Shown here piece by piece: positions 1-7,861 of a DNA stretch of 14,514 bases. This stretch comes from JADLEX01 sp964586775 (GTDB lineage Bacteria > Lernaellota > Lernaellaia > JACKCT01). The stretch covers positions 1-14,514 of the forward strand of contig CAZPJD010000140.1 of NCBI GenBank assembly GCA_964586775.1. The letters are read 5' to 3'. The first letter of the stretch is position 1; each line of letters begins with the position of its first letter. The translations under genes were made by a program, and so were the position numbers. Under the pieces are notes generated by a model that was not told where the DNA came from, did no database searches, and saw only the letters and a list, made by a program, of their open reading frames with translations.

Positions 1-578
1 TCCTCGACGGCGTCACCACCAACCCCTCGCTCATTGCCAAGGCGGGCGGCGACAACGCGACGCTGATTCCGCAAATCTGCGCCGCGTGCAAAGGGCCGGT
101 GCTCGCCGAAACGCTTTCGATCGACGCGGCGGGCATCGTGGCCGAAGGCCGTGAGCTGCGTCGCATCGCGGGCAACGTCGTCGTCAAGATCCCGATGGGC
201 AAGGACGGCCTGAAGGCCGTACACGCCCTCGCGGCGGAGAAGATCCCCACGGCGGTGACGCTGATTTTCAACGCGACGCAGGCGCTGCTGGCCGCGCGCG
301 CGGGCGCCACTTACATCGCGCCCTTCGTGGGCCGCGTGGACGATTTGTCCGAGGACGGCACGGCCATGATCGGCGAGATCGTCGACATCTACTTGCTCTA
401 CGACCTTCCCACGCAGGTGATCGTCGCGTCGGTGCGCCACCCGCTGCACGTCAAACAGGTCGCGCTCGCCGGCGCGCACGCGGTGACGATTCCGCCCGAC
501 GTGCTCGACAAGCTGACCGAGCACCCGCTCACGAGCGCGGGTATCGCGAAGTTTCTGGCGGACGCGAAAAAGGCGTAA
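1..578 (+). CDS. tal: Transaldolase / fructose-6-phosphate aldolase family protein, 5' end missing
   Basis: The open frame enters from the left edge (first full codon at base 3) and gives 191 residues before the TAA at 576. It opens with LDGVTTNPSLIAKAGG, the conserved N-terminal strand of the small TalC/FSA-type transaldolases (usually about 215-220 residues), so roughly 20 residues lie outside the window. The Schiff-base lysine is in VVVKIPMG (Lys codon 186-188), followed by the TAVTLIFNATQALLAARAGA and PFVGRVDD blocks of the family. Members either transfer dihydroxyacetone between sugar phosphates in the pentose phosphate pathway (transaldolase) or cleave fructose 6-phosphate; the sequence alone does not separate these. 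The stop lies 3 bases before the next gene, and the whole downstream operon builds LPS core. A role in setting the sedoheptulose-7-phosphate pool for heptose synthesis is therefore plausible but inferred. Confidence 0.93.
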   Translation, partial: LDGVTTNPSLIAKAGGDNATLIPQICAACKGPVLAETLSIDAAGIVAEGRELRRIAGNVVVKIPMGKDGLKAVHALAAEKIPTAVTLIFNATQALLAARAGATYIAPFVGRVDDLSEDGTAMIGEIVDIYLLYDLPTQVIVASVRHPLHVKQVALAGAHAVTIPPDVLDKLTEHPLTSAGIAKFLADAKKA

Positions 579-581
579 GCA

Positions 582-1340
582 TTGCGACGCCTGTCGGTCA
601 CGGTGATCGCGAAGAACGAAGAAGACAACATCGAACGGTGTCTTCGCGCCGTCCCCTTCGCCGACGAGATCGTCGTCCTCGATTCCAGCAGCACCGATCG
701 CACCGTCGAGATCGCGCGTTCGTGCGGGGCGCGCGTCGAGATCACCGACTGGCCGGGGCACGTGCGCCAAAAGCAGCGCGCGGTGGACGCGGCGACGCAC
801 GACTGGATTCTCGCGCTGGACGCCGACGAGGTCGTTTCGCCCGCGCTCGCCGAATCGATCCGCGCGGCGCTTGCGGACCCGAACCCGGCCGACGCCTACG
901 AACTGACGCGCAAGGTGTTTTATCTCGGCCGATGGATCGAGCACTGCGGCTGGTATCCCGAATGGAAGATCCGCCTTTTCGATCGACGCAAGGCGCGCTG
1001 GGGCGGTTACGATCCGCATGATACCGTCGAGTGTTCCGGGCGCGTCGCGCGGCTGTCCGGCGATCTGCTCCACTATTCGTATCGCGACGTGACGCACCAC
1101 CTGACGCGCATCAACGAATACACGACCATCATGGCGCGCGAACTGCACTCGCGCGGCAAGCGTTCGGGCGTGAGTGCCATGCTCGTCCGGCCCGCCTTTG
1201 CGTTTTGGAAGAAGTATGTCTTTCAACTCGGGTTTCTCGACGGCGTGCCGGGGCTCGTCGTGTGTGTTCTCGCGGCGTACTACGTCTTTTTGAAGTACCT
1301 GAAGCTGTGGGAGCTGGGTCGCTCGCCGGGCCGCGCGTGA
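582..1340 (+). CDS. Family 2 glycosyltransferase, WaaE/KdtX-like LPS core glucosyltransferase
   Basis: 252 residues from a TTG start. No ATG or GTG is available nearby, and the family N terminus (LSVTVIAKNEEDNIERCL) begins four residues in, which supports the start. The GT-A nucleotide-binding strand is followed by VVLDSSSTDRTVEIA (residues about 31-45) and the metal-binding DAD at 80-82. The central WYPEWKIRLFDRRKARWGG block, followed by a DPHDTVE segment, is characteristic of the WaaE/KdtX group, which adds a beta-linked glucose to the first heptose of the inner core. A hydrophobic C-terminal stretch (about 216-245) probably attaches it to the inner membrane. It sits 3 bases after the transaldolase stop and 25 bases before a heptosyltransferase. 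The family call is firm. The exact sugar and acceptor are inferred from similarity and context. Confidence 0.9.
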   Translation: MRRLSVTVIAKNEEDNIERCLRAVPFADEIVVLDSSSTDRTVEIARSCGARVEITDWPGHVRQKQRAVDAATHDWILALDADEVVSPALAESIRAALADPNPADAYELTRKVFYLGRWIEHCGWYPEWKIRLFDRRKARWGGYDPHDTVECSGRVARLSGDLLHYSYRDVTHHLTRINEYTTIMARELHSRGKRSGVSAMLVRPAFAFWKKYVFQLGFLDGVPGLVVCVLAAYYVFLKYLKLWELGRSPGRA

Positions 1341-1365
1341 GCGCGTCCGAGACCGATCGATCGCC

Positions 1366-2388
1366 ATGACTCCCTCGCGCCTGCTCGTATTTCAGACCGC
1401 GTATTTGGGCGACGTGGTGCTCACGACGCCGCTCGTCGCCGCACTGCGTCGCGCATATCCCGATGCGATGATCGACATGGTGGTGCAACCCGCGTGGACG
1501 GACATCGTGCGCCATCACGATGCGATCGGTTCGGTGCTCGCCTACGACAAACGCGGTGCGCACCGGGGAGCCGGCGGGTTGCTCGCGTTTGCGCGGACGC
1601 TGCGCGAACGACGTTATGACGCCGTGCTCTGCCCGCACCCTTCGTTGCGGAGTGCGCTCACGCTGGCCGCCGCGCGCATCCCCATGCGCATCGGGTTCTC
1701 GGATTCGGCAGGGGCAATCCTTTTCACGCAGCGCGTGCGTCGCGACCGATCCGCGCACGAGGTGCGCCGCGTGATGTCGCTTGTCGGCGCGCTCGGCCTC
1801 GATCCCGAACCGATTCCGCCCGCGCGCGTAGCCCTCGATCCCGGTATCGACGCCGATGCGCTGATGACGCGGGTCGGCCTCTCCCCGACCGCGCGATTCG
1901 TCGCCATCCATCCCGGGTCGGTGTGGGCGACCAAACGCTGGACGGTGGAAGGTTTCGGCGCGGTGGGTCGCGATCTCGCGAGTGAATTTGACCGCATCGT
2001 CGTTCTCGGTGGGCCGGGCGAGGAAGCGATCGCGGCCGAGGTCGCGGGGCAGATCGGCGGCGCGGCCCTCGACCTGTCGGGCCGACTCAAACTGACCGAA
2101 CTGTGCGTGCTGCTCTCACGCGCGTCGCTGCTTGTCACGAACGACTCGGGGCCGATGCACATCGCCGCCGCGCACGGTGTGCCGGTGGTCGCGATCTTCG
2201 GATCGACCGTCCCCGCGCTCGGCTATGCGCCGTGGGGCACGCGAAGCCGCGTCGTCGAAATCGACCTCGACTGCCGCCCCTGCGGACCACACGGCCATCG
2301 CGCCTGTCCGCGCGGCCACTTCCGGTGTATGAAAGACATCTCGCCGGACATGGTGACGGCCGCGTGCTTGGACCTTCTGCGCGGGTGA
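1366..2388 (+). CDS. waaF: LPS heptosyltransferase II-like (family 9 glycosyltransferase)
   Basis: 340 residues from an ATG. The N terminus LLVFQTAYLGDVVLTTPLVAAL carries the GT9 signature, with the likely catalytic-base aspartate in the LGD motif at residue 16. The C-terminal half contains the sugar-nucleotide binding region with HPGSVWATKRW and TNDSGPMHIAAAHGVPVVAIFG. These are typical of ADP-heptose:LPS heptosyltransferases, which add L-glycero-D-manno-heptose to Kdo-lipid A at the cytoplasmic face of the inner membrane. The YDKRGAHRG segment and the R-I-G-F-S-D-S-A segment fit the WaaF (heptosyltransferase II) branch better than WaaC. A Cys-rich tail (CRPCGPHGHRACPRGHFRC) occurs near the end, as in many GT9 enzymes of this group. 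It is followed after 3 bases by a second GT9 gene. Assignment to WaaF rather than another GT9 is probable, not certain. Confidence 0.9.
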   Translation: MTPSRLLVFQTAYLGDVVLTTPLVAALRRAYPDAMIDMVVQPAWTDIVRHHDAIGSVLAYDKRGAHRGAGGLLAFARTLRERRYDAVLCPHPSLRSALTLAAARIPMRIGFSDSAGAILFTQRVRRDRSAHEVRRVMSLVGALGLDPEPIPPARVALDPGIDADALMTRVGLSPTARFVAIHPGSVWATKRWTVEGFGAVGRDLASEFDRIVVLGGPGEEAIAAEVAGQIGGAALDLSGRLKLTELCVLLSRASLLVTNDSGPMHIAAAHGVPVVAIFGSTVPALGYAPWGTRSRVVEIDLDCRPCGPHGHRACPRGHFRCMKDISPDMVTAACLDLLRG

Positions 2389-2391
2389 CGC

Positions 2392-3426
2392 ATGACGCCG
2401 CGTTCGATTCTCATCGTCAAACTCGGCGCGGTCGGCGACTGCGTGCATACGTTGTACGCGCTGCGGGCGCTGCGCGAACGATTCCCCGACGCGCGCATCG
2501 GTTGGGCGATCGAGGACAAGTCGCGCGCCGTGATCGAGGACCATCCCGATCTGAACGAGATCGTTCGCTTTCCGCGCAAGGAACTGGCGGCGGCTTTGCG
2601 ATCTGGCGGATTTTCGCGGCTCTGGCGCGAATTCCGCGTCGAACTTCGCGCGCGCGATTACGGGGTCGCCATCGACTTTCAGAATCTGTTCAAAAGCGGG
2701 CTGGTCGCGCGGGCATCGGGCGCGCCGCGCCGCATCGGCTTTCGCAAATGGCGCGAGGGGAATTTTCTGTTCACCAATGAGCGGATTCCCCGCGATCCCA
2801 ACGCGCGCCACGCCATCGAAAGGTATTTCACGCTTCTGCGTCCGCTGGGCATCACTACGATTCCGGAACGCGTCGAGATCGCGGTGCCGAACGCGAAGCG
2901 CGAGACGATCGACCGCTGGTTCACGGCGAATGGGCTCGGCGACCGTCGCGTGATCGCCTTCAATCCCGGTGCGAGCTGGCCGAACAAAAAGCTTTCGGCG
3001 CGCACCTACGCGCGAGTCGCGGACGCGCTCGCGGGCGATGGCTATGTGCCGATCGTGATCTGGGGTCCGGGGGAAGAGCCCGATGCCGCCGCCGTGGTCG
3101 AGTCGGCACAAACGCCGATTCTCGTCGCGCCGAAGACCGACATCCGCGAGCTCGCCGCGCTGCTGGGCCGCTCGGCGATGTACGTGGGCAACGACAGCGG
3201 GCCGATGCATATCGCCGCGGCAATGGGAACGCGCGTCGTCGGCGTCTTCGGCCCGACCGACCCCGCGCGCGTCGGCCCGTGGACGCCGCGCGGACGCGCG
3301 GTGCAAGCGAATGTGACGTGCGGACCGTGCTGGAAAAAGCGTTGCCCCGGCCCGACAAACTGCATCGACCGCGTGGATGCGGGCACGCTCATCCGCGAGT
3401 GTCGCACGCTTCTGGAGATGCCGTGA
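2392..3426 (+). CDS. waaC: LPS heptosyltransferase I-like (family 9 glycosyltransferase)
   Basis: 344 residues from an ATG 3 bases after the previous stop. The N terminus ILIVKLGAVGDCVHTLYALRAL has the GT9 motif with aspartate 16 in the catalytic-base position. The DFQNLFKSGLVARASGA block followed by RIGFRKWREG matches the WaaC/RfaC type (D-x-Q-x-L-x-K-S), the enzyme that adds the first heptose to Kdo. FNPGASWPNKKLSARTYA, VGNDSGPMHIAAAMGTRVVG and FGPTDPARVGPW form the ADP-heptose site. The C terminus again has a Cys cluster (CGPCWKKRCPGPTNC). Two non-identical GT9 enzymes side by side fit sequential addition of heptose I and II. The gene ends in an overlap with the next start (GTGA), indicating translational coupling. 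The WaaC name is the best guess; another GT9 specificity is possible. Confidence 0.87.
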   Translation: MTPRSILIVKLGAVGDCVHTLYALRALRERFPDARIGWAIEDKSRAVIEDHPDLNEIVRFPRKELAAALRSGGFSRLWREFRVELRARDYGVAIDFQNLFKSGLVARASGAPRRIGFRKWREGNFLFTNERIPRDPNARHAIERYFTLLRPLGITTIPERVEIAVPNAKRETIDRWFTANGLGDRRVIAFNPGASWPNKKLSARTYARVADALAGDGYVPIVIWGPGEEPDAAAVVESAQTPILVAPKTDIRELAALLGRSAMYVGNDSGPMHIAAAMGTRVVGVFGPTDPARVGPWTPRGRAVQANVTCGPCWKKRCPGPTNCIDRVDAGTLIRECRTLLEMP

Positions 3427-4550
3427 AGATTGTGGAACTGCTGGCGTCGCGGCACTTCACGGGGCCTGCCGAGCGGGTGCTCCAGACGATGCGCCTGCTG
3501 GTCGAGCGCGGTCACGACGTGTCGTTCGCGCACACGCGCACGCCGCCCGGCACGTTGGAGGCGCACACCGCCGACGCGCCGTTTCGCGTGCTGACCGGCG
3601 TGCGTCTGCCGCGAAAAGGGCTGCTGTTGCCCGGTGTGCTGGCCGACGCGGCGCGCCTTGCCGAATGGGCCGGTCACGACGCCGTCATCTGTCACACGCA
3701 CACCAGCCACGACCATTGGACGGGCCTGATGTTTCGCCGACGCGCCGCCCGGCGCGTGGTGCTGGTGCGTTCGGTGCACGAGTCGCGGCAGGCCGTGCGA
3801 CGCATCGGCGACGTGCCGCTCTTTGGCGCGTGCGACGGCGTCATCGCCATCAGTCCCGCGATGCGCGAGCGGCTGATCGAGTCGTATCGCCTCGATCCCG
3901 AGCGGTGCGTGGTGATTCCCGGCGCGGTCGATGCCGATGCGTTTCGCCCGGGCCTTGCAACCGATGCGATTCGCGCCGAGATCGGCGCGCGTGAGGGCGA
4001 TGCGCTCGCGGGCATCGTGAGCCGCATCAAGCCGGGGCGCGGACATCGGTTGCTGGTCGAGGCGTTCGGCGATGTGCTGCGTGTCGTTCCCCACGCGCGG
4101 CTGCTGATCGTCGGGCGCGGCGAGGGAAAGGGCGAGCTCGAAGCGTTCGTCGCGACGCTCGCGTATCGCGACCGCGTACACTTTCTCGGCTATCGCCGCG
4201 ACGACCTTGCGAACATCTACAACGCCCTCGACGTGAGCGTGCTACTCGGCGAGGGCAGCGACGGCACCTGCCGCGCCGCGCTCGAGGCGATGGCGTGCGC
4301 CACACCCGTGATCGCGGCGCGTGTCGGCGCGTTGCCCGAAACGATCGACGACGGCGCGACGGGAGCGATGGTGGACGAGGGCGACGCGGCCGCGCTCGCG
4401 ACGGCGCTTTCGGCATACCTGTCGAATGTCGATCGCGCGCGGGAACACGGTCGCGCCGCGCGCGCGAGCGTGGAACGCGACTTCGCGCTGGATTCGATGG
4501 CCGCGGCGCACGAAGCATTTTTCGCAAAGCTGATGGGAACGGCGTCGTGA
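3423..4550 (+). CDS. Family 4 glycosyltransferase
   Basis: 375 residues from a GTG at 3423 that overlaps the previous stop by 4 bases (GTGA). The frame is open further upstream to 3279, but that part lies inside the previous gene, and the normal GT-B N terminus (VKIVELLASRHFTGPAERVL) starts exactly here. The C-terminal half is a standard GT4 domain: GIVSRIKPGRGHRLLVEAF, then LLIVGRGEGKGELE, then the DGTCRAALEAMACATPVIAA block. In that block the usual E-x7-E donor motif reads D280-x7-E288. Enzymes of this type transfer a hexose or similar sugar from a nucleotide donor. Here it probably adds an outer-core or polysaccharide residue, given its place between heptosyltransferases and the O-antigen ligase. 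Donor and acceptor cannot be read from the sequence. Confidence 0.9.
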   Translation: MKIVELLASRHFTGPAERVLQTMRLLVERGHDVSFAHTRTPPGTLEAHTADAPFRVLTGVRLPRKGLLLPGVLADAARLAEWAGHDAVICHTHTSHDHWTGLMFRRRAARRVVLVRSVHESRQAVRRIGDVPLFGACDGVIAISPAMRERLIESYRLDPERCVVIPGAVDADAFRPGLATDAIRAEIGAREGDALAGIVSRIKPGRGHRLLVEAFGDVLRVVPHARLLIVGRGEGKGELEAFVATLAYRDRVHFLGYRRDDLANIYNALDVSVLLGEGSDGTCRAALEAMACATPVIAARVGALPETIDDGATGAMVDEGDAAALATALSAYLSNVDRAREHGRAARASVERDFALDSMAAAHEAFFAKLMGTAS

Positions 4551-5755
4551 CGGCGAACGAGCGCATCGTGCGCGTCCGCTCTTTTGCGGTGATCGCCTTC
4601 GCGGCGTGCCTGCCGATCTCGACCAGCGGCGCGCAGGCGGCGCTCGTGGTGCTCATCGCCGTGTGGGTGCTCGACGTGGCGAAGCGGCGCGCGCGGCCGC
4701 TCGACGCGCAGGGCGTCGCGATTCTCGTCTGGATCGCGTGGTTGCTCGTTTGCGCGCTGGTTTCGCAAATGCCCGGCCTCGCGCTCGAAAAGTGGACGCG
4801 ATGGTGGATTCACCTCGCATGGTTCGCGCTCGTTCCGGCGCTCGCGGATCGGCGCACTTTTGGGCGGTGCGTCGCGGCGCTCGCGATCACCACATCGCTC
4901 GCGGGTGTTTACGCGGCCGCGCAGTGGCGTTTCGGCGACGCGGTTCCGCGCATCCTGGCGCCGCCCGTGAAGCTTTGGCAGGAGCACGGCGGGCACAACC
5001 TGGCCGTCGGCCTCTTCGATCATCACCTCACCTTCGGCAACACCATGTCCCTGTGCGTTGCGCTGCTCGCGGCGGCGTCGCTGCTGCCGGGGATGCGCCG
5101 GAGGTGGATGCTCGGCGGTGGCGCGGCGCTCGGTGCGATTGGGATCGTGGCGAGTTACGCGCGCTCGGCGTGGATCGCGGCGGCGCTCGGCGCGGCGCTC
5201 TTAGCATATCGCCGAGGCAAGCGGGCGTTCATCGGCGTGACCGTGGCGGGCCTCGTCGCCATCGTTGCGTTGTCGGCGGCTTCCGATACGATCCGCGACC
5301 GTTTCTCATCCACGCTGCGCGCGGGATCGAATCTCGAACGCATCTACATCTGGAAGACCTCGCTCGACATGGCGCTCGCGCACCCGATTGCGGGGGCCGG
5401 GCCGGGCGTTTATCGGCAAGTCGTGGATGAGCACCGCCGCGACTACAACATCAAGTGGACCACGAAGGCCCACGCGCACAATTCGTACATCATGGCAGCT
5501 TCGGAGGGCGGCTTCGTCGGCGCGGCGATCTTTTTGTTCGTCGCGGGCGCGGGGCTGTGGCGCGCGTGGCGCGAGCAGCGCGATGGGCCCGATCGCGCGT
5601 CGCCGTTCGCGGTCGCTGGATTCGCGACATTGGCGGGCTTTGCGGCGGGTTCGTTTTTTCAACATAATTTCGGCGACGCCGAGGTGATGTGCGCGTACTG
5701 GTTCTGGTGCGCGGCGATCGCGAATACGCCCGGCTGGGCGACGCAAAACGGCTAA
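4547..5755 (+). CDS. waaL: O-antigen ligase / polymerase family membrane protein
   Basis: 402 residues from a GTG at 4547 that overlaps the previous stop by 4 bases. The frame stays open upstream to 4295, but that stretch is a shadow of the glycosyltransferase and is strongly Arg-rich. The protein is almost wholly hydrophobic, with around ten membrane segments. The hallmark Wzy_C region is present: R265-x-Y-x-W followed by ALAHPIAGAGPGVY, a periplasmic stretch, and HAHNSY (309-314), whose second His is a conserved functional residue in WaaL/Wzy proteins. Ligases move undecaprenyl-linked O-antigen onto lipid A-core at the periplasmic face; polymerases of the same fold extend the chain. The core-sugar context favours a ligase. 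The gene symbol is therefore a contextual guess, while the family call is secure. Confidence 0.87.
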   Translation: MTANERIVRVRSFAVIAFAACLPISTSGAQAALVVLIAVWVLDVAKRRARPLDAQGVAILVWIAWLLVCALVSQMPGLALEKWTRWWIHLAWFALVPALADRRTFGRCVAALAITTSLAGVYAAAQWRFGDAVPRILAPPVKLWQEHGGHNLAVGLFDHHLTFGNTMSLCVALLAAASLLPGMRRRWMLGGGAALGAIGIVASYARSAWIAAALGAALLAYRRGKRAFIGVTVAGLVAIVALSAASDTIRDRFSSTLRAGSNLERIYIWKTSLDMALAHPIAGAGPGVYRQVVDEHRRDYNIKWTTKAHAHNSYIMAASEGGFVGAAIFLFVAGAGLWRAWREQRDGPDRASPFAVAGFATLAGFAAGSFFQHNFGDAEVMCAYWFWCAAIANTPGWATQNG

Positions 5756-5759
5756 GGAG
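5754..5759 (+). promoter_or_regulatory. Ribosome binding site of the heptose kinase gene
   Basis: AAGGAG overlaps the stop codon of the O-antigen ligase gene. It lies 5 bases before a GTG (5765) and 11 bases before an in-frame ATG (5771). The spacing leaves both starts possible, with GTG slightly preferred. Confidence 0.7.
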
Positions 5760-5764
5760 AGCGT

Positions 5765-6763
5765 GTGACGATGACGACCTTCGCCCGCGAGGAATTGCAG
5801 GAACACGTCCGAAACTTCGCCCGGCGGCGCGTGCTTGTCGTCGGCGACATCATGCTCGACCGCTTCATCTGGGGCAGCGTCGAGCGCATCAGCCCCGAGG
5901 CCCCGGTGCCCGTGGTGCGCGTGGACCGCGAGGAATCAACGCCCGGCGGCGCGGCCAACGTGGCGCGCAACCTGATCGCGTTGGGCGCGCGGGCTGACCT
6001 CGCGGGGCTCGCGGGTGACGACGCGGCGGCGCGCACGCTCACGGAGCGGCTCGCGGCCGAAGGCATCGGCGAACTCATGGTCGCGACCGAGCACGACCGA
6101 CCGACGACGGTGAAGACGCGTGTGATCGCGGGCAGCCAGCAGATCGTGCGCTTCGATCACGAACTCGCGCGTCCGGTCACCGAAGCCGCGCGACGCACGC
6201 TGGTGCGCGACATTACGCGGCGCATCGGCGATTACGAGGCGGTCATCGTCTCCGACTACAACAAGGGCGTGGTGGATGTGCGCCTGATGAAGGCGATCCG
6301 CGCGGCGGCGAAATCCGCGGGCATTCCCGTCGTCGTCGATCCCAAGGTGCGCAACGCGCCGGCTTATAGCGGCGTCGATCTGCTCACGCCCAACCACCAC
6401 GAGGCGGGCGAGATGCTGGGGGTGCGTCTCGCCAATACCGACGCGGCCATCGAGGCGGCGGGCGCGAAGCTCGTGCGCAAGATGCGTCTGCGCTGCCTGA
6501 TCGTGACGCGCGCGGCGCTGGGCATGTCGATCTTTCGCGAGGGCGAGTCGCCGACGCACATCCCCACGGTGGCGCGACAGGTCTTCGACGTCACCGGCGC
6601 GGGCGATTCGGTGATCGCCACGGTCACGCTCGCGCGCGTGGCGGGCGCAAGCTGGGAGTGCGCCGCGGCGATCGCGAACTTCGCGGCGGGCGTGGTGGTC
6701 GCCAAGGTCGGCACGGGCACGGTCAGCGTGAAGGAACTGAAGCAGGCGATCCGGCAGGGCTAA
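5765..6763 (+). CDS. rfaE1: D-glycero-beta-D-manno-heptose-7-phosphate kinase (stand-alone HldE domain I)
   Basis: 332 residues from GTG 5765 (330 from ATG 5771). It is a PfkB/ribokinase-fold sugar kinase with VLVVGDIMLDRFIWG (23-37), SPEAPVPVV (43-51), the GGAANVARN substrate motif (61-69) and DVTGAGDS (275-282), in which D281 is the expected catalytic base. These blocks match RfaE1/HldE domain I. That enzyme phosphorylates heptose 7-phosphate at C1 to the 1,7-bisphosphate on the way to ADP-heptose for the LPS inner core. E. coli HldE is about 477 residues because it is fused to an adenylyltransferase. This protein stops after the kinase domain, so a separate RfaE2 must be encoded elsewhere. 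It is the last gene of the LPS operon and ends 3 bases from a convergent gene. Confidence 0.95.
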   Translation: MTMTTFAREELQEHVRNFARRRVLVVGDIMLDRFIWGSVERISPEAPVPVVRVDREESTPGGAANVARNLIALGARADLAGLAGDDAAARTLTERLAAEGIGELMVATEHDRPTTVKTRVIAGSQQIVRFDHELARPVTEAARRTLVRDITRRIGDYEAVIVSDYNKGVVDVRLMKAIRAAAKSAGIPVVVDPKVRNAPAYSGVDLLTPNHHEAGEMLGVRLANTDAAIEAAGAKLVRKMRLRCLIVTRAALGMSIFREGESPTHIPTVARQVFDVTGAGDSVIATVTLARVAGASWECAAAIANFAAGVVVAKVGTGTVSVKELKQAIRQG

Positions 6764-6766
6764 CGA

Positions 6767-7240
6767 TTATTTGTCGGCCTCGGCCCCCGGCGCGAGGCGC
6801 GTTTCGGGGATGCCGTCGCCGTCCTGATCCGTCTCGGTGTAGAGTTGCTTTTCGGTTTCGGCGTCGATCGTGGTGAAGCGGTCGTAGCGGCCGTCTTCGT
6901 TCATGTCGCGGTCGAGGCGCACCAATCGGCCCTTCTCGTCGTATTTCCCGCGGATCTCGAACGTGCCGTTGTTGTTCATGTCGGTCATCGACTCCGAGAT
7001 GATCCCGCCCGTGAACGCCTCGCGGTGATCGACGTTGCCGTCGTAGTTGCGGTCCTTTTCGAGCGAAACCAGATCGCCGCGGAAGGTGTAGCGGTACCAC
7101 TCGTCGGGCTTGCCGTCGCCGTTTTGATCGAGCATCGGATTCATTTTGTCGCGCGCGATCAAAACGCCCAGCGCGATGAGCGCGACCATGAAAACGAGCA
7201 GCAGCACGAGCCGCTTCGGGTTGGCGCCGGATTCGGACAT
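6767..7240 (-). CDS. Membrane-anchored protein with five EF-hand-like calcium-loop motifs
   Basis: 157 residues. I start at the ATG at 7240 because a strong GGAGGT sits 6 bases upstream and a natural membrane anchor begins at once. The open frame running on to 7531 overlaps the RidA gene antisense and is not credible. Residues 9-29 form one membrane segment (RLVLLLVFMVALIALGVLI) after a short cytoplasmic tail. The rest carries five acidic loops of the D-x-[ND]-x-[DN]-G-x-x-[DE] kind at 38-46, 63-71, 87-95, 112-120 and 138-146, spaced 24-26 residues apart. Such loops bind Ca2+ in EF-hand, dockerin and thrombospondin type 3 repeats. The intervening segments look like short beta strands (YRYTFRGDLVSLEKD, KGRLVRLDRD). 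I do not recognise a named family. Extracytoplasmic calcium binding is inferred from the motifs. Confidence 0.85.
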   Translation of the reverse strand: MSESGANPKRLVLLLVFMVALIALGVLIARDKMNPMLDQNGDGKPDEWYRYTFRGDLVSLEKDRNYDGNVDHREAFTGGIISESMTDMNNNGTFEIRGKYDEKGRLVRLDRDMNEDGRYDRFTTIDAETEKQLYTETDQDGDGIPETRLAPGAEADK

Positions 7241-7246
7241 GGGCGG

Positions 7247-7252
7247 ACCTCC
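7247..7252 (-). promoter_or_regulatory. Ribosome binding site fixing the start of the calcium-loop protein
   Basis: The minus strand reads GGAGGT with six bases to the ATG at 7240. This is the best Shine-Dalgarno in the region and is the reason for rejecting the longer upstream reading frame. Confidence 0.8.
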
Positions 7253-7343
7253 GCGGGCAGCGAACGGGGCGACATCGGGAATTGACGCAGCATGCGGAAT
7301 TTCGCCGGGCGCGGCAAGGCGGACGAGCGTGTCGGCGGCGACG

Positions 7344-7781
7344 TCACGTAGCGCGCAAGACGAGCACCTCCATCTCCACGAGCAGGTCCGACCGGCACAA
7401 TCGGGCCTCGACGCAGCAACTCGCCGGGTAAGTCGTGACCTTTTGTTCCTCGAAGAACCGCAGGCGCTCTTCGCGCAGGGCGTCGTAATCGCGGTCGATG
7501 TCGCGCAGGTAGATGCGCGTATAAACGACATCCTGCCAGGTCATCCCCTCGCCGGCGATCAACTCCGAGACGTTGAGAAACGTTCGCCGAATCTGAGCGC
7601 GTAAGTCGCCGACGTGTGCCGTCGCCCCGTTCTCGTCCACGCTGGCCGTGCCCGAGATGAGAAGCGCCGAGGCTCCATTCCAGTCGAGACGCGTTCCGCG
7701 ACTGAAAGGTACGGGGCGCTCGTAGTCGTAGGCTTCATTCAGAACGCGCGGGGCGTGAATGGGACGTTTTTTCAGAATCAT
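7344..7781 (-). CDS. RidA (YjgF/YER057c/UK114) superfamily protein lacking the catalytic arginine
   Basis: 145 residues from an ATG preceded by an AAAGG-type site. The fold markers are clear: LLISGTASVDENG (about 41-53), HVGDLRAQIRRTFLNVSELI, DVVYTRIYLRDIDRDYDALREER, and the C-terminal strand YPASCCVEARLCRSDLLVEMEVLVL. Archetypal RidA hydrolyses reactive enamine/imine intermediates using an Arg in a PARSCVEV-type segment. Here the aligned residue is Ser121 (YPASCCVEA), so canonical deaminase activity is not expected. The SGTASV plus GD-x-x-x-Q combination recalls the related fold of chorismatases (FkbO/Hyg5), but this protein is far too short to be one. It is probably a trimer in the cytosol, as is known for the superfamily. 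It is read divergently from the Cys-rich gene pair, and its substrate is unknown. Confidence 0.88.
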   Translation of the reverse strand: MILKKRPIHAPRVLNEAYDYERPVPFSRGTRLDWNGASALLISGTASVDENGATAHVGDLRAQIRRTFLNVSELIAGEGMTWQDVVYTRIYLRDIDRDYDALREERLRFFEEQKVTTYPASCCVEARLCRSDLLVEMEVLVLRAT

Positions 7782-7861
7782 GCCGGTTCAACCTTTCCGC
7801 TCGGCTAATCGCCGGGCGAACGAAAGCGACTGAAGTTGCGCGATCAGGTTCGCCAAAATGG

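Noticed and set aside
2116..4181. Long minus-strand open frames antisense to the heptosyltransferases and GT4 gene (up to about 400 codons)
   Set aside because: They are Arg/His/Ala-rich without domain motifs and lie opposite strongly recognisable enzymes; GC-rich codon use keeps antisense frames open.
7241..7531. N-terminal extension of the calcium-loop protein up to 7531
   Set aside because: It would overlap the RidA gene in another frame and precede an internal ATG that has an ideal GGAGGT and an immediate membrane anchor.
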